In this document: piece after piece, positions 22,737 through 30,866 of the stretch
Layout of the letters: every line of letters begins with the position of its first letter
Position numbering within the stretch: the stretch's first letter is position 1
NCBI GenBank assembly: GCA_035715725.1
Contig: DASTKT010000081.1
Coordinates: 1-64,000 of the forward strand
Origin: JADGGV01 sp035715725
GTDB lineage: Bacteria > Gemmatimonadota > Gemmatimonadetes > Longimicrobiales > RSA9
Direction of reading: 5' to 3'
Length of the DNA: 64,000 nt
The notes under the pieces: generated by a model
Seen by the model: the letters and a program-made list of their open reading frames with translations, nothing else
What the model was told of the DNA's origin: nothing
The model's database searches: none
Program-made: the position numbers and the translations under genes

Positions 22737-24709
22737 CACGCATACTCGGCTCGACCGCCGTCGTCGTCGCGCTCGCGCTGGCGGTCTACGGCGCCGTCTC
22801 CGCGGTGGTCGGCGTGCGCCGCCGCGACGGCGCGCTCATCCGCAGCTCGCAGGCGGCGGCGTACGCGAACTGCGGCCTGCTGACCCTGGCCACGCTGGCC
22901 ATGGTCTACGCGCTGCTGACGCACGACTTCAGCATCTCCTACGTCGCGCAGGTGGGCAGCCGCTCGACGCCGACGTTCTTCACGATCATCTCGCTCTGGA
23001 GCGCGCTCGAGGGCTCGATCCTGTTCTGGGGCTTCATCCTCTCGATCTACACCGCCAGCGTGGTCTACTTCACGCGCGGCCGCCTGGGCGCGCTCGGCAG
23101 CTACGCGCTGGCCACTCTGCACGGCGTCGGCATCTTCTTCTACCTGCTGCTCACCGGCGTGGCGAACCCGTTCGGCGCCGTCTCGCCCGTGCCGGCGGAC
23201 GGGCCGGGGCCGAACCCGCTGCTCCAGAACCACCCGCTCATGGCCGTCCACCCGCCGTTCCTCTACGTCGGGTACGTCGGCATGACGGTGCCGTTCGCGT
23301 TCGCGATCGGCGCCCTGCTCTCCGGCCGCCTGGACGATGTCTGGCTGAAGACGACGCGGCGCTGGACCATGACCGCGTGGATCTTCCTGTCGCTCGCGAT
23401 CGTCGCCGGGATGTGGTGGTCCTACGAGGTGCTCGGCTGGGGCGGCTACTGGGCGTGGGACCCGGTCGAGAACGCGTCCTTCATGCCGTGGCTCACCGCC
23501 ACCGCGTTCCTGCACTCGGTGATGGTGCAGGAGCGGCGCGGCATGCTGCGCGTGTGGAACCTGACGCTGATCATCGCCACGTTCCTGCTCACGATCCTGG
23601 GCACGTTCCTGACGCGCAGCGGCATTCTCTCGTCCGTGCACGCGTTCGCGAACGGCCCGATCGGCTACTACTTCCTCGGCTTCATTGCCCTCGTGCTGCT
23701 CTTCTCGCTCGTGCTGCTCGCGGGGCGCAGCGCGGAGCTGAAGACGGCGGGGCACCTGGACCGGCTGGTCTCCCGCGAGTTCACGTTCCTGCTCAACAAC
23801 CTGCTCCTCAGCGCGTTCTGCTTCACCGTGATCCTGGGCACGCTCTTCCCGCTCGTGGCCGAGGCGGTGCGCGGCGTGAAGGTCAGCGTCGGCGGTCCGT
23901 TCTTCAACCGCATGTCGCTGCCGATCATCGTGACGCTCCTCTTCCTGGTCGGCGTCGGGCCGGCGCTGCCGTGGCGCGGCGCGAGCGCGGACGTGCTGAA
24001 GCCGCGGCTGCTCCCGCCGGCGGTCGCCGCGGTCGTCGTGGCCGCGCTCGCGCTCGTGCTCCGCGTGCCCTCCGTTTACGCCGTGCTCGCGTTCTCGTTC
24101 GCGACGTTCGCGCTCGTGTCGAACGTGCAGGAGTTCGTCGGCGGCGCCCGGGCGCGGATGCGCGCGCACGGCGAGAGCGCGCCGCGGGCGCTCGTCCGGC
24201 TGATCGGCGCGAACCGGCGCCGCTACGGCGGCTACATCGCGCACCTCGGCGTCCTCGCCGTCGCCACCGGCATCGCGGCCTCCGCCACGTACCGCTTCGA
24301 GCGCGAGGTCACGCTCAAGCCGGGGCAGACCGTGACCGTGCGGGAGTACACGGTGCGCTTCGACGGGTTGTGGGCGAAGGACGAGCCGCAGCGCTTCGTC
24401 GTCGGCGCGGACATGTCCGCGGTCGACCGCAGTGGCAAGGTGTACGAGAAGCTGGCGCCGCGGCTGAACTTCTACCGCGGCGGCGGCGAGCCGGTCACGA
24501 CGCCGTCCGTGCGCACGCGGCTCGACAACGACCTCTACATCAACCTCCTCGCGTTCGAGCGCGACGGCTCGTCCGCCACCGTGCACGTGATCGTCGAACC
24601 CCTCGTCGCCTGGATCTGGATCGGCGGCCTGATCGTGGCGCTCGGCGCCGCCATCGGTACGATTCCGATCGGCGCCCGCGCCCGCAGCCGGAAGGCGGTT
24701 CGCGTATGA
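22733..24709 (+). CDS. ccmF: Cytochrome c haem lyase subunit CcmF
   Basis: A 658-residue polytopic membrane protein. The WWD region GGYWAWDPVENASFMPW lies near residue 240, and HPPFLYVGYVG and the CcmF block LTRSGILSSVHAF are present. CcmF attaches haem to the CXXCH motifs of apocytochromes. The GTG start at 22733 overlaps ccmE, and the stop overlaps ccmG by 4 bases. Length is normal. Its client cytochromes are not encoded in this window. Confidence 0.95.
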   Translation: MTRILGSTAVVVALALAVYGAVSAVVGVRRRDGALIRSSQAAAYANCGLLTLATLAMVYALLTHDFSISYVAQVGSRSTPTFFTIISLWSALEGSILFWGFILSIYTASVVYFTRGRLGALGSYALATLHGVGIFFYLLLTGVANPFGAVSPVPADGPGPNPLLQNHPLMAVHPPFLYVGYVGMTVPFAFAIGALLSGRLDDVWLKTTRRWTMTAWIFLSLAIVAGMWWSYEVLGWGGYWAWDPVENASFMPWLTATAFLHSVMVQERRGMLRVWNLTLIIATFLLTILGTFLTRSGILSSVHAFANGPIGYYFLGFIALVLLFSLVLLAGRSAELKTAGHLDRLVSREFTFLLNNLLLSAFCFTVILGTLFPLVAEAVRGVKVSVGGPFFNRMSLPIIVTLLFLVGVGPALPWRGASADVLKPRLLPPAVAAVVVAALALVLRVPSVYAVLAFSFATFALVSNVQEFVGGARARMRAHGESAPRALVRLIGANRRRYGGYIAHLGVLAVATGIAASATYRFEREVTLKPGQTVTVREYTVRFDGLWAKDEPQRFVVGADMSAVDRSGKVYEKLAPRLNFYRGGGEPVTTPSVRTRLDNDLYINLLAFERDGSSATVHVIVEPLVAWIWIGGLIVALGAAIGTIPIGARARSRKAVRV

Positions 24710-25248
24710 ACTGGAAGCGCTCGGTGCTCGCCGCGGCGGCCGTCGTTCCGGTCGTCTTGCTCTTCTACTACGGCATGGGGCAGGACCCGAAGGACATTCC
24801 GTCGCCGCTGCCCGGCCGCGCCGCGCCGGCGTTCGCGCTCAACGCCATGGGCACGGCGGACACGGTCCGGCTCGACGCCCTGAAGGGGCAGATCGTCGTC
24901 CTCAACTTCTGGGCGTCCTGGTGCCTGGCGTGCCGGAGCGAGCACGAGGTGCTGCGCGAGGCCGCCGGCCGCTACGGCCCGCGCGGCGTCAAGTTCTACG
25001 GCGTGCTCTACAACGATACGCCCGAGAACGGCGCCGGCTACATCGCCGAAATGGGCGGCCAGAGCTACCCGACGCTCCTCGACCCGAAGACGCGGACCGC
25101 CATCGACTACGGCCTCTACGGCGTTCCCGAGACGTTCATCATCGGGCCCGACGGCCGGGTGCTGCACAAGCAGGTCGGTCCGGTGACACCGGAGACGTTC
25201 GCGAAGTACCTGGACCCGCTCCTCGTGAAGAAGGAGGCGGCGCGATGA
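24706..25248 (+). CDS. ccmG: Thioredoxin-like thiol oxidoreductase CcmG/DsbE
   Basis: A 180-residue protein with an N-terminal membrane anchor (about 5-22) and a periplasmic thioredoxin fold. The active site is W-C73-L-A-C76, and GVPETFIIGPDG carries the cis-proline and family signature. It reduces the cysteines of apocytochrome c before haem attachment. Overlaps with ccmF and ccmH are 4 bases each. The WCLAC active site differs slightly from the common WCxPC. Confidence 0.93.
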   Translation: MNWKRSVLAAAAVVPVVLLFYYGMGQDPKDIPSPLPGRAAPAFALNAMGTADTVRLDALKGQIVVLNFWASWCLACRSEHEVLREAAGRYGPRGVKFYGVLYNDTPENGAGYIAEMGGQSYPTLLDPKTRTAIDYGLYGVPETFIIGPDGRVLHKQVGPVTPETFAKYLDPLLVKKEAAR

Positions 25249-25724
25249 GCCTCGCCGCCGCGCTCCTCGTGCTCGCCACGGCGCTCGCGCCGGCCCAGGC
25301 CGCCCGGCCGGGGCAGGGGCCGCCCACCCTGGCGTCGGCCACCACGGCCCGCGACAGCACCATCGCCGAGCAGGTCCGGCAGATCGCCTCGGAGCTGCGC
25401 TGCCCGGTCTGCCAGGGGCTCTCGCTCCAGGACTCGCCCTCCGAGCTCGCGCAGCAGATGCGCCAGCTCATCCGCGACCAGCTCGTGGCCGGCAAGTCGC
25501 CCGACGAGGTCAAGGCGTACTTCGTCAGCAAGTACTCCGAGTGGATCCTGCTCCAGCCCGAGCCGCGCGGCGCCAACCTGGCCGTCTACATCCTGCCCGT
25601 CCTGCTCGTCGTGGGCGGCGGCGCGACGCTGTTCGTGGTCGCCCGGCGCTGGACGCGCCAGGCGCCGGCGGAGGGCGCGCCGCTGCCGGAGGAGGACGTG
25701 GAGGAGGCGGAGACGACGCTCTAG
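25245..25724 (+). CDS. ccmH: Cytochrome c maturation thiol protein CcmH
   Basis: A 159-residue protein with a signal peptide (about 1-20), the hallmark LRCPVCQ (C53, C56) in a helical bundle, the conserved YGEFIL-like segment reading YSEWILLQP, a C-terminal membrane helix (about 115-135) and an acidic tail. It presents apocytochrome thiols to the lyase. It is the last gene of the operon; no CcmI-type TPR extension is encoded with it. A 621-base gene-free region follows. Confidence 0.92.
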   Translation: MSLAAALLVLATALAPAQAARPGQGPPTLASATTARDSTIAEQVRQIASELRCPVCQGLSLQDSPSELAQQMRQLIRDQLVAGKSPDEVKAYFVSKYSEWILLQPEPRGANLAVYILPVLLVVGGGATLFVVARRWTRQAPAEGAPLPEEDVEEAETTL

Positions 25725-25774
25725 GCGGACCGCGCGGCTTCCTGGTCAAGCCTGCGTCACGTCCGCGGCTTCGT

Positions 25775-26318
25775 CCGGGTCCTTCAACGGCGCCTCACGC
25801 GGAGGCGCGGAGTCGCGCAGGGTGGCCCGGCGCCCGAGGCGTGCCGGGAATCGTGAAAGGCGCCCGGTGGTTCGCTCACCACCGGGCGCCGTCGTTCCTC
25901 GGAGCGGAGTCGATCTCGAGCGCGAGCCCGTCCTCACGTCCGCGGGCGGCCGCAGGTCCGACACCAGCGTTTTCACCGCAGAGGCGCAGAGTACGCCGAG
26001 AGGATAACGGCGTCACGCCGGCGGCCTGCGTACGCCGGAAATGACATCAAGAAATGATGCGTCACTCCGGTGAGCTTCCGCCGCCGGGCACTCCTCCGTG
26101 TACTCTGCGCCTCTGCGGTGAAAACGCTGTTACTGGACCCAGCGGCGCCCGCGAACGCGAACGAACGCCGGTCCCGGCCCCCGAGACCCGAGATCGAGCC
26201 GGCCCTGGGCGGGTGCGGGTGCCGGCTCGCTCCGCCGGGCCGCCGCGGACCCGACATCCTCGGACTTCACCCCTCCGCGGCTCCGCGCCTCCGCGTGAGG
26301 CGCCGTTGAAGGACCCGG
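25775..26318. repeat. 544-bp imperfect palindrome built of nested inverted repeats
   Basis: Outer arms of 38 bases are perfect inverted copies (25775-25812 and 26281-26318); inner arms of 29 bases are perfect inverted copies (25966-25994 and 26100-26128). Both pairs share the same centre (about 26047), and the spacers (153 and 152 bases) retain symmetric scraps such as TCGATCTCG. A small hairpin CATCA-AGAAA-TGATG (26045-26059) sits at the centre. All four arms share a core like GCRGAGGCGCRGAG, so they look like copies of one interspersed repeat. Apart from the hairpin at 25859, the region holds no gene. Confidence 0.85.
25859..25890. terminator. Strong 13-bp hairpin downstream of ccmH
   Basis: GGCGCCCGGTGGT, six-base loop, ACCACCGGGCGCC. 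It lies 135 bases after the ccmH stop, inside the left half of the large palindrome. On the minus strand it is followed by TTTCACG, so it may also end leftward transcripts from fhs. There is no long T-run on the plus strand. Confidence 0.55.
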
Positions 26319-26345
26319 AGGCCGCCCGCGAACGTGGCGCAGGCC

Positions 26346-28013
26346 CTAGAACAGCCCCTCGATCGTCCCGTCCGGTGCGAGCCGCATGTTCTCGGCCGCA
26401 GGGTGCCGCGGCAGGCCAGGCATGGTCATGATCTCGCCGGTCTGGGCGACGACGAAGCCGGCGCCGGCCGATGCGGTGACCTCGCGCACGGTGATCCGGA
26501 AGCCGGTCGGCCGGCCGAGGAGCGCCGGGTTGTCGGAGAAGGAGTACTGCGTCTTCGCGATGCAGACGGGGAGGCCGCCCAGGCCGATGCTCTCGAGCCG
26601 GCGCAGCTCGCGGTCCGCGGCTGCCGAGTAGTCGACGCCGGCGGCGCCGTAGATCTCGCGGGCGATCGTCTCGATCTTCGCCGTGAGCGGGAGCTCGAGC
26701 GGGTAGAGCGGCTGGAAGCGGGCCTGGCCCTGGTCGAGCACGTCGAGCACCAGCTCGGCGAGCTCGAGCGCACCGGCGCCGCCGTGCGCGTGGACATCCG
26801 CCACCGCGACGGGCACGCCCGCCTCCTGGCACGCCTCGACGAACGTCTCGATCTCGGCCGGCGTGTCGGTGGCGAAGCGGTTCAGCGCCACGACGGGCGG
26901 GACGCCGAACTTGCGCACGTTGTCGACATGTCCGGCCAGGTTCGCGAGGCCGCGCGAGAGCGCGGGGACGTCCTCGTGCCCGAGCGCGCTCTTCGCTACG
27001 CCGCCGTGCATCTTGAGCGCGCGGATCGTCGCCACCACGACCGCGACGCCGGGCTCGAGCCCGCCCGCCCGGCACTTGATGTCGAAGAACTTCTCGGCGC
27101 CCAGGTCGGCGCCGAAGCCGGCCTCCGTGACCGCGACCTCCCCGAGCGCCAGCCCCGCCCGCGTCGCGATCAGCGAGTTGCAGCCGTGGGCGATGTTGCC
27201 GAATGGTCCGGCGTGGATGAAGGCGGGCGTCCCCTCGAGCGTCTGCACGAGGTTGGGGAGGATCGCGTCCTTCAGCAGCAGCGTCATGGCCCCCGGGGCG
27301 CCGAGCTGCGAGGCCCGGACCGGCACGCCGTCGGCCGTGTAGCCGACGATGATCGAGCCGAGCCGCCGCTCGAGGTCCTCGCGGTCGCCCGCCAGCGCGA
27401 GGATCGCCATCACCTCCGAGGCGGCGGTGATCATGTAGCCGTCCTGGCGCGGAATGCCGTTTCCGGTGCCGCCCAGCCCGACGACGATGCTGCGCAGCGC
27501 GCGGTCGTTCATGTCGACCGCGCGCTTCCAGGTGAGCCGCCGCACGTCGAGGCCGAGCGGGTTCCCCTGGTGCAGGTGGTTGTCCAGCAGCGCCGACAGC
27601 AGCGCGTGCGCCGTCGTGATCGCGTGGAAGTCCCCGGTGAAGTGGAGGTTGATGTCCTCCATCGGCACGACCTGGGCGTAGCCGCCGCCTGTCGCGCCGC
27701 CCTTCACGCCGAAGATCGGGCCGAGGCTCGGCTCCCGCAGGCAGAGCACGGAGCGGCGGCCCACGCGCCGCAGCGCGTCCGCCAGCCCCACCGAGACCGT
27801 CGATTTCCCCTCTCCCGCGGCCGTCGGATTCGTCCCCGTCACCAGCACCAGCTTGCCCGGTCCCGGCTCGCGCGACCGGATCGCCTCCAGGTGCACCTTC
27901 GCCTTGTGTCGGCCGTACGTCTCGATCTCGTCCGCCCCGAGTCCCAGCTCCGCCGCGACCTCCGTGATCGGCTTGAGCTTCGCCGCCTGAGCGATCTGAA
28001 TGTCCGTGAGCAT
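26346..28013 (-). CDS. fhs: Formate-tetrahydrofolate ligase
   Basis: A 555-residue cytoplasmic enzyme that makes 10-formyl-tetrahydrofolate from formate, THF and ATP. The P-loop-type NPTAAGEGKST is near residue 62, followed by the family blocks EPSLGPIFGVKGGATGGGYA and VPMEDINLHFTGD, and AHGCNSL further on. Length matches the usual 550-560. It is monocistronic, with its own candidate promoter upstream and the palindrome region downstream. Typical roles are C1 metabolism for purines or formate assimilation; no acetyl-CoA-pathway genes are nearby. Confidence 0.96.
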   Translation of the reverse strand: MLTDIQIAQAAKLKPITEVAAELGLGADEIETYGRHKAKVHLEAIRSREPGPGKLVLVTGTNPTAAGEGKSTVSVGLADALRRVGRRSVLCLREPSLGPIFGVKGGATGGGYAQVVPMEDINLHFTGDFHAITTAHALLSALLDNHLHQGNPLGLDVRRLTWKRAVDMNDRALRSIVVGLGGTGNGIPRQDGYMITAASEVMAILALAGDREDLERRLGSIIVGYTADGVPVRASQLGAPGAMTLLLKDAILPNLVQTLEGTPAFIHAGPFGNIAHGCNSLIATRAGLALGEVAVTEAGFGADLGAEKFFDIKCRAGGLEPGVAVVVATIRALKMHGGVAKSALGHEDVPALSRGLANLAGHVDNVRKFGVPPVVALNRFATDTPAEIETFVEACQEAGVPVAVADVHAHGGAGALELAELVLDVLDQGQARFQPLYPLELPLTAKIETIAREIYGAAGVDYSAAADRELRRLESIGLGGLPVCIAKTQYSFSDNPALLGRPTGFRITVREVTASAGAGFVVAQTGEIMTMPGLPRHPAAENMRLAPDGTIEGLF

Positions 28014-28072
28014 GAGCGCCTTCGACTCGGGTTGCAGGGAAGGGCCGTGACCCGGCCCGGGGGCCGGCCGTC

Positions 28073-28100
28073 ATAATAGGGGTCCCTTTCGACCCGGCAA
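28073..28100 (-). promoter_or_regulatory. Candidate sigma-70 promoter of fhs
   Basis: Read on the minus strand: TTGCCG (28100-28095), a 16-base spacer and TATTAT (28078-28073). The leader to the fhs ATG would be about 53 bases and is very G+C-rich. Confidence 0.5.
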
Positions 28101-28254
28101 GCGCGCGGGCCGGGGGCCACCGGCGCATCCGCCGAGCGGAACGCCGCTTGCAGCCTGGTCCAGCTACGAATGCACGGCTCGGGCCCCGGCGCCGCTGTGG
28201 CGGGGGCCGTCGCGTTCTCCCAGACCGGTGGAATGGACCTCGACGGGGTGGCCC

Positions 28255-28536
28255 ATGACCCGAGACCACGCGACATCGCCGGGCCTCGACTTCTTCTGGG
28301 AGCAGGCCGACCTCGACGGCTCCGACGAGCATCCGCTCGAGCGCGAGCTCGCCCACCGCCTCGACGCCTGCTCCCGGTACCGGGCCCTGATCGCCGACGC
28401 GCAGGCCGGCGGCCACGACAACCGGGTCGAGGCTCTCATGGCGCAGCATGAGCGCGAGGAATATTTCGTGCGCCGGCTCCGCGCGGCGCTCCGGCAGATG
28501 CGGTGCGCGAGGCCGCCGGACGAGCCCGGCCGGTGA
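28255..28536 (+). CDS. Small hypothetical protein
   Basis: A 93-residue soluble, highly charged protein. It begins MTRDHATSPGLDFFWEQADL and is predicted all-helical, with several acidic and basic residues alternating through AQHEREEYFVRRLRAALRQM. The ATG at 28255 has GGGGTGG just upstream; an in-frame ATG at 28228 would add nine residues. No membrane segment, metal motif or known domain is visible. It lies on the plus strand between fhs and the LexA-like gene, about 300 bases upstream of the latter. I do not recognise the family. Confidence 0.5.
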   Translation: MTRDHATSPGLDFFWEQADLDGSDEHPLERELAHRLDACSRYRALIADAQAGGHDNRVEALMAQHEREEYFVRRLRAALRQMRCARPPDEPGR

Positions 28537-28621
28537 GCCGCAGTGGCGAGCGGAGGCGCAATGTCGCTGCGGCGCAGGCCTCCTCGACGGATTCCGCGCG
28601 CGCCGGGCCAAACAAATGTCC

Positions 28622-28650
28622 TTGACACCGCGCCACGCCCAACGTACCGT
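28622..28650 (+). promoter_or_regulatory. Candidate promoter upstream of the LexA-like gene
   Basis: A perfect -35 TTGACA (28622-28627), a 17-base spacer and a weak -10 TACCGT (28645-28650). The gene starts at 28832, giving a leader of about 175 bases that contains the GGTTTCGCAAACC palindrome. The rest of the 295-base gap 28537-28831 shows nothing else clear. Confidence 0.4.
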
Positions 28651-28782
28651 TTCGGCGTTCCCGCGCTCCCAGGTGCAGCCGCTTCTTGCATTTCTCTCGA
28701 TGGCGAGAGTCCGGGCCCGTGTCCGTGAGGGGTGGTCCATCCCCGGGGCGGAGCGGGTGCCGTCGGCGTCGCTGCTCTCCCC

Positions 28783-28795
28783 GGTTTCGCAAACC
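28783..28795. promoter_or_regulatory. 13-bp palindrome, candidate operator of the LexA-like repressor
   Basis: GGTTT-CGC-AAACC, a perfect palindrome 37 bases before the start codon of the LexA-like gene. The position suits autoregulation. It does not match the SOS boxes I know from Proteobacteria (CTGT-N8-ACAG) or Gram-positives (GAAC-N4-GTTC). Confidence 0.4.
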
Positions 28796-28831
28796 ATGGA
28801 TTCCAGCCATTTCGGTTTCTCGGAGGCGACG

Positions 28832-29473
28832 ATGCCCGAGCCGCTGACCAAGTTGGAGCGCCGGATCCTCGACTATCTCGTCGACTACCTGCGTCGGAAC
28901 ACCTACCAGCCGTCGATCCGCGAGATCGGCCGCCGCTTCGACATCAAGAGCACGAAGACGGTCTCCGAATACCTCCAGTCGCTGGCCGACAAGGGGTGGA
29001 TCGAGCGCGATCCGTCGCGCTCGCGCGGCGTGAAGCTGCTCGGCATCGACCTGCACCCCCGTACGGTGAGCGTGCCGTGCTTCGAGGAGGCCGCCGCGCT
29101 CGGCGACCTCGAGCTCGACCGCAAGCTGGTCGGCGGCACGGGCGCGTTCTCCGTCGTGATGGCCGGGAACGGCATGGCCGAGGTCGGCGTCCACCACGGC
29201 GACCTGCTGCTCGCCGAGCCGGCCACGGCCGACGAGCTGGACGAAGGCGACGTCGTCGTCGTCCGCGTGCGCGGCGAGCTGGCCGTCAAGCGTTTCTTCC
29301 GGCGGGGCGGGGAGGCGGTGCTCGAGCCGTCCAGCTCCGACTACCCGCCGGCGCTGCTGCGCGCCGGCGGCGACGTCATCCTGATCGGCCGCGTCGTCAG
29401 CGTGCTGCGGCGCCTGCGCGCGCCGCTCGCCGCCGCGCCGGTGGCCGCGGCGGCCGGCGGCCGGGCGTCCTGA
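28832..29473 (+). CDS. LexA-like repressor lacking the self-cleavage serine
   Basis: A 213-residue protein with a LexA winged-helix N-terminus (about 4-70: LTKLERRILDYLVDYL, PSIREIGRRFDIKSTKTVSEYLQ, then SRGVKLLG) and a LexA/S24 C-terminal domain. In that domain the GxSM element carrying the catalytic serine reads AGNGMAEVG, so serine is replaced by glycine. The lysine of the dyad is kept (LAVKRFF), and the Ala-Gly cleavage site is not recognisable (EEAAALGDLE). It should bind DNA but not cleave itself as classical LexA does. ATG 28832 is preferred because GGAGG sits five bases upstream; ATG 28796 is the alternative. tadA starts 4 bases after its stop. Confidence 0.85.
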   Translation: MPEPLTKLERRILDYLVDYLRRNTYQPSIREIGRRFDIKSTKTVSEYLQSLADKGWIERDPSRSRGVKLLGIDLHPRTVSVPCFEEAAALGDLELDRKLVGGTGAFSVVMAGNGMAEVGVHHGDLLLAEPATADELDEGDVVVVRVRGELAVKRFFRRGGEAVLEPSSSDYPPALLRAGGDVILIGRVVSVLRRLRAPLAAAPVAAAAGGRAS

Positions 29474-29477
29474 CGCG

Positions 29478-29951
29478 GTGACCTGCGACTTCGGGCCCGC
29501 CCGCCCCGAAGACGCGCTCTGGATGTCACGGGCGCTGGAGCAGGCCCGGGCGGCGACCACCCTCGAGGAGGTCCCCGTCGGGGCCGTTCTCGTTGCGGGC
29601 GGGCACCTCGTGGCCGAAGCGCACAACCGCACCCGCACCTGGGGCGACCCGACCGCGCACGCCGAGGTCGTCGCCATGCGCGCGGCCGCGGCCCGGCTCC
29701 GCGGCTGGCGCCTCCTCGACGCCACGCTGTACGTGACGCTGGAGCCGTGCGCGATGTGCGCCGGCGCGATGGTGCTCGGCCGGATCCGGCGCCTGGTCTA
29801 CGCGGCGGCCGACCCGAAGACCGGGATGTGCGGCTCGCTCGGCTGCATCGTCCAGGATCCGCGGCTGAACCACCGCGTGGAGGTGACGGCCGGCGTGCTC
29901 GCGGAGCCGGCCGCGGCGCTGCTCCGGTCGTTCTTCCGCGCCCGGCGCTGA
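29478..29951 (+). CDS. tadA: tRNA-specific adenosine deaminase
   Basis: A 157-residue zinc deaminase that converts A34 to inosine in tRNA-Arg(ACG). The catalytic set is complete: H61-A-E63 and P90-C91-A-M-C94, with VPVGAVLV and the MCAGAMVLGRI block typical of TadA. GTG start 4 bases after the LexA-like stop, so the two are probably co-transcribed. The C-terminus ends in an Arg-rich FFRARR, as in other TadA proteins. Length is normal. Confidence 0.92.
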   Translation: MTCDFGPARPEDALWMSRALEQARAATTLEEVPVGAVLVAGGHLVAEAHNRTRTWGDPTAHAEVVAMRAAAARLRGWRLLDATLYVTLEPCAMCAGAMVLGRIRRLVYAAADPKTGMCGSLGCIVQDPRLNHRVEVTAGVLAEPAAALLRSFFRARR

Positions 29952-29992
29952 GCACCACCCGACCGCGACCCCGTCCGCACCCCGGAGGCGGC

Positions 29993-30409
29993 ATGGCGGA
30001 CCAGACCCCACCCATCGGCGGCGTCCACGAGGCCGCGCTCTACGTCTTCGATCTCGCGCGCGCGGAGCGCTTCTGGCGGCGGCTCGGCTTCCCGATCGTC
30101 GCACGCATGGAGGGGCGCCACGTGTTCTTCCGCGCCGGCATCGACATGCTCCTCGTCTTCGACCCGCGGGCCACCGTGCAGAGCGACTCAGGGGTGCGCG
30201 TGCCCTCCCACGGCGCCGTCGGTGCCAGCCACGTCGCGCTCGACGTACCTGATCGCGACGCGCTGGAGCGCTGGCGGGGACATCTTGCCGCGGCCGGCGT
30301 CGAGATCGAGCGTGAGCTCGACTGGCCTAGCGGTGGGCGCTCCATCTACTTCCGCGACCCCGACGGAAACAGCATCGAGCTCATCACGCGCGGCACGTGG
30401 GGGTTCTGA
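29993..30409 (+). CDS. VOC (glyoxalase/bleomycin-resistance-like) protein
   Basis: A 138-residue protein made of two beta-alpha-beta-beta-beta modules, the vicinal-oxygen-chelate fold. Metal ligands are in the expected places: H12, H80 (GASHVALDV) and E129 (DPDGNSIELI). GGAGG precedes the ATG by five bases. The family includes glyoxalases, dioxygenases and antibiotic-binding proteins; the substrate here is not inferable. It starts 41 bases after tadA and may share its transcript. Confidence 0.8.
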   Translation: MADQTPPIGGVHEAALYVFDLARAERFWRRLGFPIVARMEGRHVFFRAGIDMLLVFDPRATVQSDSGVRVPSHGAVGASHVALDVPDRDALERWRGHLAAAGVEIERELDWPSGGRSIYFRDPDGNSIELITRGTWGF

Positions 30410-30511
30410 GAGCGCCGGCTCCGGCGCCCCTCTCCGCAGCCGCGCGCACGGGCCTTGCACGGCCGTTCGGCGCCGTACGGTTTGACGACCCCGGAGGAGA
30501 GGAGGCAGACG

Positions 30512-30727
30512 ATGCTCGGAACGATCGTGAACCTGGCGAGCTACCGGAAGGCTCCGCGAGCGACCTTCATCATGAGGCATCCGGTCCGCGCCGCCCGCAT
30601 CCTGAAGGTGCGCCACGACCTGCGGGATGCGTTCTCGCCGGGGCGCGTCGCCCTCGGACTCGGCGCCGCGGCGGCGATCCCGCTCGGATTCTGGGTCCGC
30701 CGGCGCCTGACCGCGCACACCCACTGA
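30512..30727 (+). CDS. Small hypothetical protein with one hydrophobic helix
   Basis: A 71-residue basic protein starting at the ATG that follows GGAGGAGAGGAGG. It contains a central HPVRAARILKVRHDLRDAF segment and a hydrophobic stretch near the C-terminus (about 45-62: ALGLGAAAAIPLGFWV) ended by RRRLT. It may be a small tail-anchored membrane protein. A 16-bp hairpin terminator begins 18 bases after its stop, supporting a genuine short gene. I do not recognise the family. Confidence 0.55.
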   Translation: MLGTIVNLASYRKAPRATFIMRHPVRAARILKVRHDLRDAFSPGRVALGLGAAAAIPLGFWVRRRLTAHTH

Positions 30728-30745
30728 GCCGGTCGCGGGCGATCA

Positions 30746-30784
30746 CGCAGAAGCGGCCAGCTCATTACGCTGGCCGCTTCTGCG
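30746..30784. terminator. Bidirectional terminator with 16-bp perfect stem
   Basis: CGCAGAAGCGGCCAGC, seven-base loop TCATTAC, then its exact complement. It lies between the convergent small hypothetical gene (plus) and the APC permease gene (minus), where it can end both transcripts. Confidence 0.75.
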
Positions 30785-30866
30785 TTCCGCCCGGGCGCGG
30801 CGGACCGGCCTGCGGACGCCGGGACGGCGCGGCCGGTACGCCCGCGCCGGCGCGGCGCGCCGGGCG

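Noticed and set aside
22382..24586. 734-codon frame antisense to ccmE-ccmF
   Set aside because: Low-complexity Arg/His/Glu product with no domain; the opposite strand carries certain ccm genes.
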